A DNA stretch of 39,989 nt. Origin: a virus. The stretch spans positions 1 to 39,989 of the IMG/VR virus record IMGVR_UViG_3300025280_000062; one strand, given 5' to 3'. This document shows positions 22,893 to 31,023 of the stretch, piece by piece (within the stretch, counting starts at the first letter, position 1; each line of letters begins with the position of its first letter). Under the pieces are notes generated by a model that had not been told where the DNA came from, made no database searches, and saw only the letters and a list, made by a program, of their open reading frames with translations. Made by a program: the position numbers and the translations under genes.

Positions 22893-22904
22893 GAAGGAGG
22901 CATG

Positions 22905-23354
22905 ATGCAGTATTTTAAACCGGAAGAGTTCCAAGGGTGGTTTGACCAGTTAAGCCCCGCCCTCAAAAGCAACTTGGACGCCCTGCGGGGCAAGTGGGGG
23001 CGGCCCATTGTGGTGAGCCCGGCACCCGGGGCGGTAGGCCGCCGCCTTGGGGGCACAGCCACCAGCCAGCACAACGTGGACCGCTGGGGCGAGGTGCGGG
23101 CGGTGGACGTCATGCCCTACGGCATAAGCACCGCCAGCGACGCGCGACTGTTCCGCTGTCTGGCGGAGGATTGCGGCTTTACCGGCATCGGGTTCTACCC
23201 GGACTGGAACCCCCGGCCCGGTTTCCACTTGGATATCCGGATAACCGAGCGCGAGGGTTACGTGGCTCAGTGGGGTGGCGTCAAGCAAAACGAGGAGCAG
23301 GTATATGTCGGCATGGCGGAAGCGCTTAACACGTTTGAGCGGGCTGGCGGATAA
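22905..23354 (+). CDS. Endolysin, M15 family peptidase
   Basis: A 149-residue enzyme of the M15 D-Ala-D-Ala carboxypeptidase fold (PF08291-like). Zinc ligands fit the family: H56 in TSQHNVDRWGEVRAVDVMP, D68 in the same segment, and H108 in GFHLDIR. This enzyme would cleave peptidoglycan cross-links. No signal peptide is present, so it relies on the downstream holin. I prefer ATG 22905 because AAGGAGG (22894-22900) is only one base from ATG 22902. The last 50 bases overlap the holin gene. Confidence 0.88.
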   Translation: MQYFKPEEFQGWFDQLSPALKSNLDALRGKWGRPIVVSPAPGAVGRRLGGTATSQHNVDRWGEVRAVDVMPYGISTASDARLFRCLAEDCGFTGIGFYPDWNPRPGFHLDIRITEREGYVAQWGGVKQNEEQVYVGMAEALNTFERAGG

Positions 23355-23553
23355 GCACCGGCTCCACAGCAAGCTGGCCCTGTGGTGGGCCGTGGCCCTG
23401 ACGACCTTCGTGGTTGAGCGGGTTACGCGCCCGGAGGTGCTGGACGGTGCCACGGGCGCCGGGGGCACGATAGCGGTCGCCGCCATTGGCATCCTGGCCA
23501 CGGTGGTCGGCCTGTATAAGGACGTCCGGGCGGGGGTGCAGGATGCTGAGTAA
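23305..23553 (+). CDS. Holin (two membrane segments)
   Basis: An 82-residue protein from ATG 23305 with GAGGAG seven bases upstream. After a basic N-terminus (SAWRKRLTRLSGLADKHRLHSKL) come two hydrophobic helices (LALWWAVALTTFVVERV and GGTIAVAAIGILATVVGLYKDV), the topology of class II holins. It lies between endolysin and i-spanin and overlaps both. It would open the inner membrane to release or activate the endolysin. The longer in-frame ORF starts inside the endolysin and is less likely. Confidence 0.78.
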   Translation: MSAWRKRLTRLSGLADKHRLHSKLALWWAVALTTFVVERVTRPEVLDGATGAGGTIAVAAIGILATVVGLYKDVRAGVQDAE

Positions 23554-23926
23554 ATTTCTGGCCAGCAAGTGGGTGACGGTCCTGCTGATACTGGCGTTAG
23601 CCGGGGCCGGGTGGTACGTGTACCAGCAAGGCCGCCAGCTCGGTGAATTACAGGGGGCGAAGGATGAACTGGAACAGGTACAGGCCGACCGCGACCGTAA
23701 GGCCGCACAGCTCGCCACACAGGCCGAACTCCTGGAGGCAGTACGGGTGCAGGGGGCGAGGCAAGAACGTCGCATACTGGAAGCGCTGGACAGCGCCAGC
23801 GAAGAGTTCCGCCGTTGCTTTGACATGCCTGTTCCTGACGGCTTGCGCCTCGAGCAGGACGCAGAGCTGCGAACCCCCGGACAGCACGTGGATGATGGAA
23901 GTAGCGGAGCCAACCCGCCGGGGTGA
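23543..23926 (+). CDS. i-spanin (Rz-like)
   Basis: A 127-residue protein from ATG 23543. An N-terminal membrane anchor (WVTVLLILALAGAGWYVY) is followed by a long coiled-coil periplasmic domain (QLGELQGAKDELEQVQADRDRKAAQL..., ARQERRILEALDSASEEFRR). This matches inner-membrane spanins of the lambda Rz type, which fuse inner and outer membranes in the last step of lysis, confirming a Gram-negative host. The partner o-spanin is nested in another frame of the same DNA. Confidence 0.85.
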   Translation: MLSKFLASKWVTVLLILALAGAGWYVYQQGRQLGELQGAKDELEQVQADRDRKAAQLATQAELLEAVRVQGARQERRILEALDSASEEFRRCFDMPVPDGLRLEQDAELRTPGQHVDDGSSGANPPG

Positions 23927-24029
23927 AACCTTGGGGGCCTATTACTGGTGGAGCAAGGACCTCCAGCAAGCGCTGGAGCGGTGCAACCTGTACCAGCAAC
24001 AGGAGCGGGCGCACTACCTCGGTGAGTAG
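23664..24029 (+). CDS. o-spanin (Rz1-like lipoprotein), embedded in another frame
   Basis: In a frame different from Rz, a lipobox LTACASS places the lipidated cysteine at codon 23844-23846 after a hydrophobic stretch (AVALTCLFLTAC). The mature part is 61 residues, as in Rz1-type o-spanins. It ends at 24029, past the Rz stop. The start is uncertain: ATG 23664 gives an unusually long 60-residue leader, while TTG 23820 gives a very short one; neither has a clear ribosome site. The mature lipoprotein and its overlap with Rz are convincing. Confidence 0.72.
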   Translation: MNWNRYRPTATVRPHSSPHRPNSWRQYGCRGRGKNVAYWKRWTAPAKSSAVALTCLFLTACASSRTQSCEPPDSTWMMEVAEPTRRGETLGAYYWWSKDLQQALERCNLYQQQERAHYLGE

Positions 24030-24091
24030 GGGTTGCCCGGGCCGCCCGGGTGCGGTAGGGTAGTTCCGTCGCCATGACAACCTCCTCTCAT

Positions 24092-24368
24092 CAGTGCTGT
24101 ACCCATTAGCCCTATTCGCAGGTTATTAGCCCGCGAATGGGGCTTTTTGCGTTTATGGTCAACCACTTACGCACACGCCAGCCCCTTACACGTGCGCGGG
24201 GGGGTTCTAAAATAAATTTTGTTTTTACCGTGGTCGGCCATTTTTGCGAATATGCGAATATAGTTCAATAAAAACAGGGGCTTACGTGTATTCGTGCCCG
24301 TATTGGCCATTAGAACAGGTAATAACTTCCGTTAAAACAGGGACTTACAAGTACCTTTCCAACGCGGG
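24092..24368 (+). repeat. Regulatory cassette, copy B (repeat of 4805-5079)
   Basis: The second copy of the cassette, upstream of the replication operon. Anchors are CAGTG (24092), CCATTAG (24103), a terminator with GCGAATGG, CCTTACACGTGCGCGGGGG (24184), GCGAATATGCGAATATAGTT (24246-24265, identical over 20 bases), CTTACGTGTATTCGTG (24281-24296), GGCCATTAG (about 24306), GTAATAACTTCC (24319-24330) and CCTTTCCAACGCGGG (24354-24368). Block spacing equals copy A within two bases. The remaining part of the 24030-24460 gap contains a GC hairpin (24036-24050) and a weak promoter near 24389. No credible gene lies here. Confidence 0.85.
24108..24148 (+). terminator. Rho-independent terminator after the lysis genes
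   Basis: AGCCCTATTCGC (24108-24119) pairs over 12 bases (one G-T) with GCGAATGGGGCT (24133-24144), followed by a T-run to 24148. It ends the structural/lysis transcript and sits at the same place in cassette B as the 4822-4860 terminator in cassette A. Confidence 0.88.
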
Positions 24369-24388
24369 AACAACCGTATTCTTTTATG

Positions 24389-24418
24389 TTTACAAAACCC
24401 CTGCCCCGCGCGTAACGT
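24389..24418 (+). promoter_or_regulatory. Possible promoter of the replication operon
   Basis: TTTACA (24389-24394) and TAACGT (24413-24418) with an 18-base spacer form a moderate sigma70-like pair upstream of the SF2 helicase gene. Its leader contains CAAGAACGCACAGAACG, like the leaders of the promoters at 603 and 2941 (AAGAACG). Confidence 0.4.
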
Positions 24419-24460
24419 AAGGGGCCTTACTGCAAGAACGCACAGAACGAGGAACACGGT

Positions 24461-26038
24461 ATGGACTACAAGTTCAAGACCGAGCCCCTGCCACACCAGC
24501 GCGAGGTGTTCGACCTGTCCAAGGACATGGCGAACTTCGGGCTGGTAATGCCGCAGGGGACCGGCAAGACGAAAGTGACCATGGACACCATGGGCTACAA
24601 CTACGCCCGGGGCCGCATAGAGGCGGCGGTGGTTATTGTGCCTTCCGGGCTTCAGCGCAACTGGCTGGAAAAGGAACTGGGCAAGCACTGGCCCGACCAC
24701 CTGCCCGTCCAGACGTTTGGGTGGGAGTCCACCCCCACCACCAAAAAAGCGAAGGCGGAAATGGAGGCCCTGTTCGACCCGGCCCCGGGCGAGCGCTTCC
24801 GGCTGGTGGCCATCCACTACGAGGGCACGTTAACGGAGCCGGGGAAGAAGTTCCTGTGGCGCCTGTTCCGCAACTTTGCCACCATGGTCGCGGTGGACGA
24901 AAGCCAGTACATCAAAACCCCCGGCGCCAAACGGACCCGGCTGGTGCGTAACGCGGGCAAGGCGAAGGGGGTGGTCATGAAGCGGTTCCTGACCGGCACC
25001 CCCATCACCCAAGGCCCGTTCGACATCTACGCCCCGTTTGCCTTCCTGGACCCGAACATCATCGGGCACAGCACCTTCACCGCCTTCAAGGCCCATTACG
25101 GGGAGTTCGAGACGAAGGTGTTCGCCGGGTGCGGGCGCTACGACCCCCGCACGGGCATCCGGCACGACGCCGTGGTCAACGAGGTGGTGGGCTACAAGAA
25201 CATGGACGAGCTGGAGTCGGCGGTGGGGCCGTACAGCTACAGCGTCGACAAGGCCGTGCTCAACCTACCGGAGAAGGTGTATAAAACCCGGTATGTCAAA
25301 ATGACGCCGAAGCAGCGCCGGGTCTACAACGACCTGCTGAACGAGGGGGTGGCCAACCTCGGCGACCTGCCCCCGGGCACCACCCCGGAGGACGCACTGT
25401 GGGAAGCCATTACGCAGGAGGGTGACAAGGTGCTGGCGGAAAACGCCCTTGTCCTGCAGATGCGGCTCCAGCAAATCGTGGGCGGCTGGTACGTCAACGA
25501 GCAGGGGGAAGCCGTGCCGGTGGACACCAAAAACCCCCGGCTGGAGGCCCTGCTCACGGACCTGGAGCACCAGCACGAGAAGGCCGTTATCTGGTGCCGG
25601 TTTAAGCACGAGGCGGACGCCATACTGGCGGCCCTTAACGAGCGGGCCAAGACCACGGGCCGGGGCGCCGTGGGGTACTACGGCAACATACCGGAGGAGG
25701 AGCGCTGGCCGAACGCCGTGGCCTTCCAGGAGTGCGACCCCCGGGCCTTCTACATGGTGGCCACCCCGGACACCGCCGGGCGGGGCTTGGACTTCTACAA
25801 GGCCGGCTCCAGCCGGTATTACAGCCGCTCGTTCAACTACGAGCACCGCAGCCAGTCCGAGGACCGGATGCACCGCCACGGCTTCGAGGGTGACTCGGCC
25901 CTGTACGTGGATTACTGTGTGCCGGGCACCATCGACGAGAAAATTACAGACGCCCTGCAGATTAAGGACAACCTTGCAAAGAGCTTCCAATGGGGCGTAG
26001 GCTTAAACCCTAGAACGCAAGAAGGGGACAACAAATGA
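24461..26038 (+). CDS. SNF2/DEAD-like SF2 helicase
   Basis: A 525-residue ATP-dependent helicase/translocase. Motif I is PQGTGKTK (residues 31-38), motif II is DESQ (146-149) in VAVDESQYIKTPGAK, motif III is FLTGTPI, and the C-terminal RecA domain has motif VI QSEDRMHRHG. The arrangement and the LTGTPI and DR-x-HR-x-G signatures fit the SNF2-like branch of SF2 rather than a replicative ring helicase. It opens the replication operon directly behind cassette B, so it may help initiate replication or remodel protein on DNA. It overlaps the next gene by four bases. Confidence 0.9.
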   Translation: MDYKFKTEPLPHQREVFDLSKDMANFGLVMPQGTGKTKVTMDTMGYNYARGRIEAAVVIVPSGLQRNWLEKELGKHWPDHLPVQTFGWESTPTTKKAKAEMEALFDPAPGERFRLVAIHYEGTLTEPGKKFLWRLFRNFATMVAVDESQYIKTPGAKRTRLVRNAGKAKGVVMKRFLTGTPITQGPFDIYAPFAFLDPNIIGHSTFTAFKAHYGEFETKVFAGCGRYDPRTGIRHDAVVNEVVGYKNMDELESAVGPYSYSVDKAVLNLPEKVYKTRYVKMTPKQRRVYNDLLNEGVANLGDLPPGTTPEDALWEAITQEGDKVLAENALVLQMRLQQIVGGWYVNEQGEAVPVDTKNPRLEALLTDLEHQHEKAVIWCRFKHEADAILAALNERAKTTGRGAVGYYGNIPEEERWPNAVAFQECDPRAFYMVATPDTAGRGLDFYKAGSSRYYSRSFNYEHRSQSEDRMHRHGFEGDSALYVDYCVPGTIDEKITDALQIKDNLAKSFQWGVGLNPRTQEGDNK

Positions 26039-26376
26039 CCGTATACGTGGTGCAAGAACCCGTGAAGAAAGTGGCTGGCGAAGTGGTGCCGGCGCTGGAC
26101 CTGAGTCCGGCGGTAGCTTACGGGGAGCTGGACTTTCTGCTGCCCTCCGGCAACGTATCGCTCGCACCGGCCCCCATGGTCCGGGCGCTGCGAAAAAAGC
26201 TGGTCAGCTTTACGGACGACGATTACCTGCTGGCGGTGGGTAGCCCCTCCGCCATCGCAACCGCCGCCGCCGTGGCGGCGGACTTAAACCGGGGCCGGTT
26301 CAACCTGCTGCAGTGGGACCGCAGGGAGGGCCGGTACTACAACATTCCAGTCAACATCCATGGGGGTGCAGCATGA
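26035..26376 (+). CDS. Conserved phage hypothetical protein (113 aa)
   Basis: A 113-residue protein. The block YGELDFLLPSGNVSLAPAPMVRALRKKL and the later DYLLAVGSPSAIATAAAVAADLNRGRFNLLQWDR look like a conserved early phage protein family found near replication genes, with no assigned function. It starts in an ATGA overlap behind the helicase (ribosome site GAAGGGG) and ends the same way before the next gene, so these three are co-translated. Confidence 0.75.
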   Translation: MTVYVVQEPVKKVAGEVVPALDLSPAVAYGELDFLLPSGNVSLAPAPMVRALRKKLVSFTDDDYLLAVGSPSAIATAAAVAADLNRGRFNLLQWDRREGRYYNIPVNIHGGAA

Positions 26377-26933
26377 TTGATTTCGAGCAGGACACAGAGC
26401 AGGAACAGGCCGCCGGGCCAACCGATAGCGATCTGCGGAAGGTGGCCACACTGGCGGAGCGTCAGGTGGAGCTGGAAGCTGAGGTGGAGCACCTTGCGGA
26501 CGAGCTTAAACAGGCCAAAGAGCGGCTCCGCAAGGTGGCCGAGGTGGAGCTGCCGGAGCTACTGCTCAACGAGCTGAATATGTCCATGTTTGCACTGGCG
26601 GACGGCACCACCGTCGAGGTGAAGGATTCGCTCAAGTGCAGCGTTCCCAAGAAGAACTTGAAGCAGGTGGCGCAATGGCTGGTGGACCACGGGCACGGGG
26701 CGCTGGTTAAGCGTGACGTCACCCTGCCGTTCGACAAGGGCCAGGAGCAGCAAGTGGAGGACCTCACCAACATGCTCCTGGACAACGGCTTCAGCCAATT
26801 TGCTGTCAACGAGGCGGTTCACACGGGCCAGCTGAAAAAGCTGATCCAGGAGCTTGAGGAAGAGGGGGAGGACGTGCCCCTGTCCATGTTCGGGGCCTAC
26901 CACCACAAGGCCAGCACCGTCAAAAAGAAGTAG
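26373..26933 (+). CDS. Conserved phage coiled-coil early protein (186 aa)
   Basis: A 186-residue protein from ATG 26373 (ATGA overlap). Residues about 20-70 are coiled coil (LAERQVELEAEVEHLADELKQAKERLRKVAEVELPELLL). Residues about 75-180 hold a folded part with FALADGTTVEVKDSLKCSVPKKN, DHGHGALVKRDVTLPF and EEGEDVPLSMFGAYHHKAST. Such proteins are common beside phage polymerase and primase genes and are of unknown function. Followed by an 80-base gap with a GC hairpin (26956-26982). Confidence 0.75.
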   Translation: MIDFEQDTEQEQAAGPTDSDLRKVATLAERQVELEAEVEHLADELKQAKERLRKVAEVELPELLLNELNMSMFALADGTTVEVKDSLKCSVPKKNLKQVAQWLVDHGHGALVKRDVTLPFDKGQEQQVEDLTNMLLDNGFSQFAVNEAVHTGQLKKLIQELEEEGEDVPLSMFGAYHHKASTVKKK

Positions 26934-26955
26934 GGGCACCGCCCCGCCGGCTTGA

Positions 26956-26982
26956 GCCCGGGGGCCGTAAAACAGCCCGGGC
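26956..26982 (+). other. GC hairpin between early genes
   Basis: GCCCGGG (26956-26962) pairs with CCCGGGC (26976-26982) over a 13-base loop. No T-run follows. Probable mRNA processing or stability element, since 27012 onward continues in the same direction without a clear promoter. Confidence 0.4.
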
Positions 26983-27011
26983 AAACCCAAACTGAAAGAA
27001 GGTGAATAACC

Positions 27012-27836
27012 ATGGCGAACACCAAGAAGCAACAGCAAGAAGTCGCAACCAAAGACGAAACCCTGCCGGTCACTGCTGGCATGTTTGAGGAGGATGCTGG
27101 CGACGGTTTTGAGGACACCAACAAGGACGACTTCGCGATCCCGTTCCTGCAAGTGCTGCAGAAGATGAGCCCGCAGGTGGACCCGGAAGAGGACGGCTTT
27201 ATCGAAGGCGCCAAACCGGGGCAGCTTGTTAACACCGTGAGCGAGGAGCTGTGGGACGGTAAAACGGGCGTCACCGTTATCCCGTGCCACTACGAGCGCA
27301 AGATCCTGGAGTGGGTTCCGCGCAACAAGGGCGGCGGCCTCGTGGCTGAGCACGACTTGGACAAGGGCCTGCTCCTGCTGGACGAGTGTATCCAGGACGA
27401 GCAGAAGCGCGACATCCACCCGGGCAACGGCAATGAGTTCCAGGACACCCGGACCCACTACGTGCTGATTGTGGGCGAGGACGGCAGCTACGAGCCGGCG
27501 GTTATCAGCATGACCCGCACCAAAATCCGGGCCTCCAAGAAGTGGATGTCCCTGATGAACGGCATCAAGAAACGCCGCAGCACTGGCGGCCTGTTCACGC
27601 CGCCCATGTTCAGCCACGTATACCGCGTGTTCTCCGAGGCCCGCAGCAACGATCAGGGCACCTTCTACGTCTTCAACATCAAGAAGGAGCGCGAGCTGGG
27701 CACCCAAGAAGGCGACGAGGAGCTGTACCACGCCGCCAAGGGCTTCCGGGAAACCGTGCGGGCTGGCGCCGCCAAGGCCAACCACGCCGCAGCCAACGGC
27801 GAGGCGACGGAGGAAACCAACGAGTTCGCGGACTAA
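27012..27836 (+). CDS. Conserved phage protein, candidate ssDNA-binding protein
   Basis: A 274-residue acidic protein with Lys/Gln-rich N-terminus. The core FAIPFLQVLQKMSPQVDPEEDGFIEGAKPGQLVNTV, GVTVIPCHYERKILEWVPRNKGGG and AVISMTRTKIRASKKWMSLM is a conserved phage pattern often annotated as single-stranded DNA-binding protein. I cannot confirm an OB fold from the sequence. The gene has a good ribosome site (AAGGTGA), optimised codons, and is followed by a strong terminator (27854-27879), which fits an abundant protein made apart from the primase. Confidence 0.65.
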   Translation: MANTKKQQQEVATKDETLPVTAGMFEEDAGDGFEDTNKDDFAIPFLQVLQKMSPQVDPEEDGFIEGAKPGQLVNTVSEELWDGKTGVTVIPCHYERKILEWVPRNKGGGLVAEHDLDKGLLLLDECIQDEQKRDIHPGNGNEFQDTRTHYVLIVGEDGSYEPAVISMTRTKIRASKKWMSLMNGIKKRRSTGGLFTPPMFSHVYRVFSEARSNDQGTFYVFNIKKERELGTQEGDEELYHAAKGFRETVRAGAAKANHAAANGEATEETNEFAD

Positions 27837-27853
27837 CCTGCCGTAGCACCATA

Positions 27854-27879
27854 CCCCGGGCGCCCTGCCCGGGGTTTTT
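27854..27879 (+). terminator. Rho-independent terminator
   Basis: CCCCGGGC (27854-27861) pairs with GCCCGGGG (27867-27874) over a five-base loop, followed by five T residues (27875-27879). The primase gene begins 15 bases later (ATG 27894, ribosome site TGGAGG), so partial termination would set primase below the upstream protein. Confidence 0.88.
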
Positions 27880-27893
27880 CTCTGGAGGTAGCA

Positions 27894-29432
27894 ATGACAC
27901 CGGCTGAAATAGCGGAGGCCCTGCTGCAGCGGTTCCGGGGGCTGGATACCGCCTACGGCTTTTTCGAGCTGCAGGACCGCAAGAAGGGCACCAAGAAAGA
28001 CGGCAAGGGGCACACCCGCCGGGGCGACGTGACCGCCAGCCTGTGGGAGCAGCACCTGACCGGGCGGGCCATGCTGGGTATCGTGCCAATCACGGCGGAT
28101 GCGACCTGCCACTGGGGCGCCATTGATATTGACGACTACACCGTGGACCTTGACCTGCTGGAAAGGAAGATCCATGAGTACGTGCTACCGCTCACGGTGG
28201 TACGTAGCAAGAGCGGCGGGGCACACCTGCAGCTCTACCTCACCGACGAGGCCCCGGCCCGGAAGGTGCGGCAGACGTTGGGTGACTGGGCCGTAGCACT
28301 GGGCCACCCGGGGGTGGAAATATTCCCGAAACAGGACGAGCTGGCGGGGCCGGAGGACGTTGGTAACTGGCTCAACATGCCATACTTCGGCGCCTGTAAG
28401 GACGGGCACGAGGTGCAGAGCTTCGCCCTGTATAAAGGTGAGGCCCTGTCCGTGGACGAGTTCCTGGAGCTGGCAAAGGCCCGGGCGGTGCCGGCGGCGG
28501 CGCTGGACGATATCAAGCCCGTGGGCGGCCCGGTAGGGGACGGCCCGCCGTGCCTGCAGACTATGGCCTTGCACGGCATACCAGAGGGCGGGCGGAACGA
28601 ATCCCTGTTTGCCCTTGGGGTATACGCCAAGCTCAAGCACGGGGACCACTGGGAACAGCACCTTAACGACCTAAACCAAGACCATCTGGACCCGCCCCTA
28701 CCGTTCCAGGAGGTGGCGGACATAGCCAAATCCCTGAAGCGTAAGGACTACAATTTCCCCTGCAAGAAGCAACCGCTGGCGGGGTTCTGCAACCGGGAAA
28801 TCTGCCGGGCGCGGCCCTACGGCATAGGCGCCAGCACCGGGCCGGAAGACCCGGGGGTTATGATTGACGGGCTGACCCAACTGCAGGGGGAGACGCCCAT
28901 CTGGTTCGTGACCGTGAACGGGGTGCGGATGCAAATAACCACCGACGAGCTCCTGAATCAGGGCCGGTTCGCTCGCAAGTGCGTGGAGAAATTGCGGTTC
29001 TTCCCCAACCAGATGAAGCCTGTACGCTGGCAAAAGCTGATCAACGGGTTGCTGAAGAACGCCGAGGTGGTGGATATGCCGGCGGACAGCGGCGCCGGGG
29101 GCCAATTCTGGCTTCTGCTGGAGCAGTTCTGCACCGGCTTCCAAGTGGGGCGCCAGTGGGAGGACCTGTTACGGGGCCTGCCGTACACCGACACTGAGGC
29201 GGCGGAGCCGGTCACCTATTTCCGCAGCACCGACCTGATGAAGTTCCTGCAGCAACAACAATTCCGCGACCTGAAGCAGAACGAGATATGGGCGTTGCTC
29301 CGCGAGGCCGGGGCCAAGCACAAGCAAAAGCAAATCAAAGGGCGTTGTGTGCAGATGTGGGGCGTACCCGCGTTCGACGTGCAGACCGAGGAGTTCACCG
29401 TGCCCAAACCGGACACCGGGGAGTTCTCATGA
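27894..29432 (+). CDS. Archaeo-eukaryotic-type primase (TOTE/AEP superfamily)
   Basis: A 512-residue primase. The catalytic core has D78-x-D80 in HWGAIDIDDYTVD, and S-G-G-A-H111 in VVRSKSGGAHLQLYL, the two metal/nucleotide motifs of the AEP fold, plus EIFPKQ. A PriCT-like helical domain follows (GRNESLFALGVYAKLKHG... DIAKSLKRKDYNFPC), then a cysteine cluster around CNREICRARPYGIG. The C-terminal 150 residues are helical (winged-helix-like). It would make primers for the family A polymerase. No DnaG-type TOPRIM motif is present. Coupled to the next helicase by ATGA. Confidence 0.85.
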   Translation: MTPAEIAEALLQRFRGLDTAYGFFELQDRKKGTKKDGKGHTRRGDVTASLWEQHLTGRAMLGIVPITADATCHWGAIDIDDYTVDLDLLERKIHEYVLPLTVVRSKSGGAHLQLYLTDEAPARKVRQTLGDWAVALGHPGVEIFPKQDELAGPEDVGNWLNMPYFGACKDGHEVQSFALYKGEALSVDEFLELAKARAVPAAALDDIKPVGGPVGDGPPCLQTMALHGIPEGGRNESLFALGVYAKLKHGDHWEQHLNDLNQDHLDPPLPFQEVADIAKSLKRKDYNFPCKKQPLAGFCNREICRARPYGIGASTGPEDPGVMIDGLTQLQGETPIWFVTVNGVRMQITTDELLNQGRFARKCVEKLRFFPNQMKPVRWQKLINGLLKNAEVVDMPADSGAGGQFWLLLEQFCTGFQVGRQWEDLLRGLPYTDTEAAEPVTYFRSTDLMKFLQQQQFRDLKQNEIWALLREAGAKHKQKQIKGRCVQMWGVPAFDVQTEEFTVPKPDTGEFS

Positions 29433-30910
29433 GGGTGGTGTTCGGTGGCCCGGGCACGGGCAAGACGACCCACCTGCTGGGGGTGGTGCGGGAAGCGCTG
29501 GAGGCTGGTGTACCGGCTGGCCAGATTGCGTACATGGCCTTCACCCGTAAGGCCGCCAACGAGGCCAAAGAACGGGCGGCGAAGCAGTTCGGCCTCAAGC
29601 CCCGCGACCTGCCCTACTTCAGCACCTTGCACAGCATGGCGTACAGGCAGCTCGGTATCAGCGGGGCGAACCTTATGGGCGCGGAGGATTTCAACGAGCT
29701 GGGTGACCTGCTGCAGCTCCAATTCGTGGCCAGCTACAACCACCTCGACGGCCCGCCCACCAGTGGCCCAAAAGGCTCCCGCTTGCTGCAGGTTATAGGG
29801 TACGCCCGGAGCCGGAATATACCGCTGGCGGACGCTTGGCGCCGGGCTGGCGAGGCGGTTAACTGGTGGGAGCTGGTGCAGCTCCAGGAGGCGCTGGAAA
29901 CCTTCAAGGAGGCCACGGGCAAGCTGGATTTCCATGACCTGATTGATGAGTATGCCAAGGCCGGGCAACCCCTGCCGGTTAAGCTGGGCATCATCGATGA
30001 GGCGCAAGACCTCACCGTGCGCCAGTGGCAGGCGGTACACCGGGCGTTCCATAGCTGCCCGGATGTGGTGGTCGGGGGCGACGACGATCAGGCCATATAC
30101 CGCTGGAGCGGTGCCAGCGTGGAAACCTTCCTGGACCTTGCCCACCGCCCGGGGGTGGAGCGGACGGTGCTGTCCAAGTCCCACCGCTTGCCCCGGCGGG
30201 TGTTTGCACTGGCCAACGAAATCAGCGCCCGCATCGGCAACCGGGAGCCCAAGGACTGGCAACCGGCGGACCGCGAAGGCCGGGTGGAGTGGATCGCGCA
30301 CCCGGGGGACGTGGACCTGACCGCCGGGACGTGGTTGTTGCTGGCCCGCAACGGGCACCACCTGAAAGAGTTTGTGCAGACCTGCCGGGTGCAGGGGGTT
30401 AAGTACAACACCGCCAGCGGGCCGAGCATACCGGCCAACCACCTGAAGGCGATACGCGGCTGGGAGCAGCTCCGCAAGGGCAAGGCCGTCGCCAAGGGCA
30501 CCGCGAAGGCCGTGGCCACCTTCAACCCGGACTTGGACCCGGCGGATATAGTGGAGGACGGGAACTACCCACCGGAGGCCCTGCTGCCCGGGCCACCCGC
30601 GGAAGCCCCGTTCTGGCATGACGCCCTGTCCTTGATACCAATCGAGGACCGGGAGTATTACCTGACCATTATGCGCCGGGGCGAGCGGCTGCAAGACCCG
30701 GCCCGGGTAACAGTGGGCACCATACACAGCGCCAAGGGCGGGGAGGCGGACAACGTGGTGCTCCGGGTGGACATGACCCAACGGTCGTTCACCGGGTACA
30801 TGCTGAACCCGGATGATGAGGCCCGGGTGTTTTACACTGGCCTCACCCGGGCGCAGGAAAATCTATTTTTGGTGGCGCCTCAAGGAGTTAGGGATTATCC
30901 CTTCCAGTAG
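29429..30910 (+). CDS. UvrD/Rep-like SF1 helicase
   Basis: A 493-residue SF1A helicase. Motif I GGPGTGKTT at residues 6-14, Ia YMAFTRKAANEA, II IIDEAQDL, III GDDDQAIYRW, IV region LSKSHRLP, V VGTIHSAKGGEADNVVL, VI FYTGLTRAQENL. All are in order and intact. It would unwind DNA 3'-5' in replication or recombination. It begins in an ATGA overlap with the primase, so the two are probably coupled and may act together. A second SF1 helicase lies at 31686. Confidence 0.93.
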   Translation: MRVVFGGPGTGKTTHLLGVVREALEAGVPAGQIAYMAFTRKAANEAKERAAKQFGLKPRDLPYFSTLHSMAYRQLGISGANLMGAEDFNELGDLLQLQFVASYNHLDGPPTSGPKGSRLLQVIGYARSRNIPLADAWRRAGEAVNWWELVQLQEALETFKEATGKLDFHDLIDEYAKAGQPLPVKLGIIDEAQDLTVRQWQAVHRAFHSCPDVVVGGDDDQAIYRWSGASVETFLDLAHRPGVERTVLSKSHRLPRRVFALANEISARIGNREPKDWQPADREGRVEWIAHPGDVDLTAGTWLLLARNGHHLKEFVQTCRVQGVKYNTASGPSIPANHLKAIRGWEQLRKGKAVAKGTAKAVATFNPDLDPADIVEDGNYPPEALLPGPPAEAPFWHDALSLIPIEDREYYLTIMRRGERLQDPARVTVGTIHSAKGGEADNVVLRVDMTQRSFTGYMLNPDDEARVFYTGLTRAQENLFLVAPQGVRDYPFQ

Positions 30911-30933
30911 GTGAAATTTTTTGCGAAAAAGGG

Positions 30934-30962
30934 TTGCAAAGGCCGAAAATCGTGCGTATATT
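30934..30962 (+). promoter_or_regulatory. Sigma70 promoter of the zinc-finger/winged-helix gene
   Basis: TTGCAA (30934-30939), a 17-base spacer and TATATT (30957-30962) form a very good sigma70 promoter in the 113-base gap after the helicase. The surrounding bases are AT-rich. No GTTCC motif occurs here, so control differs from the 603 and 2941 promoters. Confidence 0.75.
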
Positions 30963-31023
30963 TAAACCATAGACGGGGCGCACAGCGGCCCACCAAACAG
31001 AAAGAGAGAAAGAGGTGACTACC

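Noticed and set aside
23326-24075. Minus-strand ORF of 249 codons with a perfect AGGAGG ribosome site before its ATG
   Set aside because: The protein is a Arg/Ser/Pro/Cys-rich shadow of the spanin and holin genes, runs antisense to the whole transcription direction, has no promoter I can see, and no domain. The ribosome site is probably chance in a GA-rich stretch.
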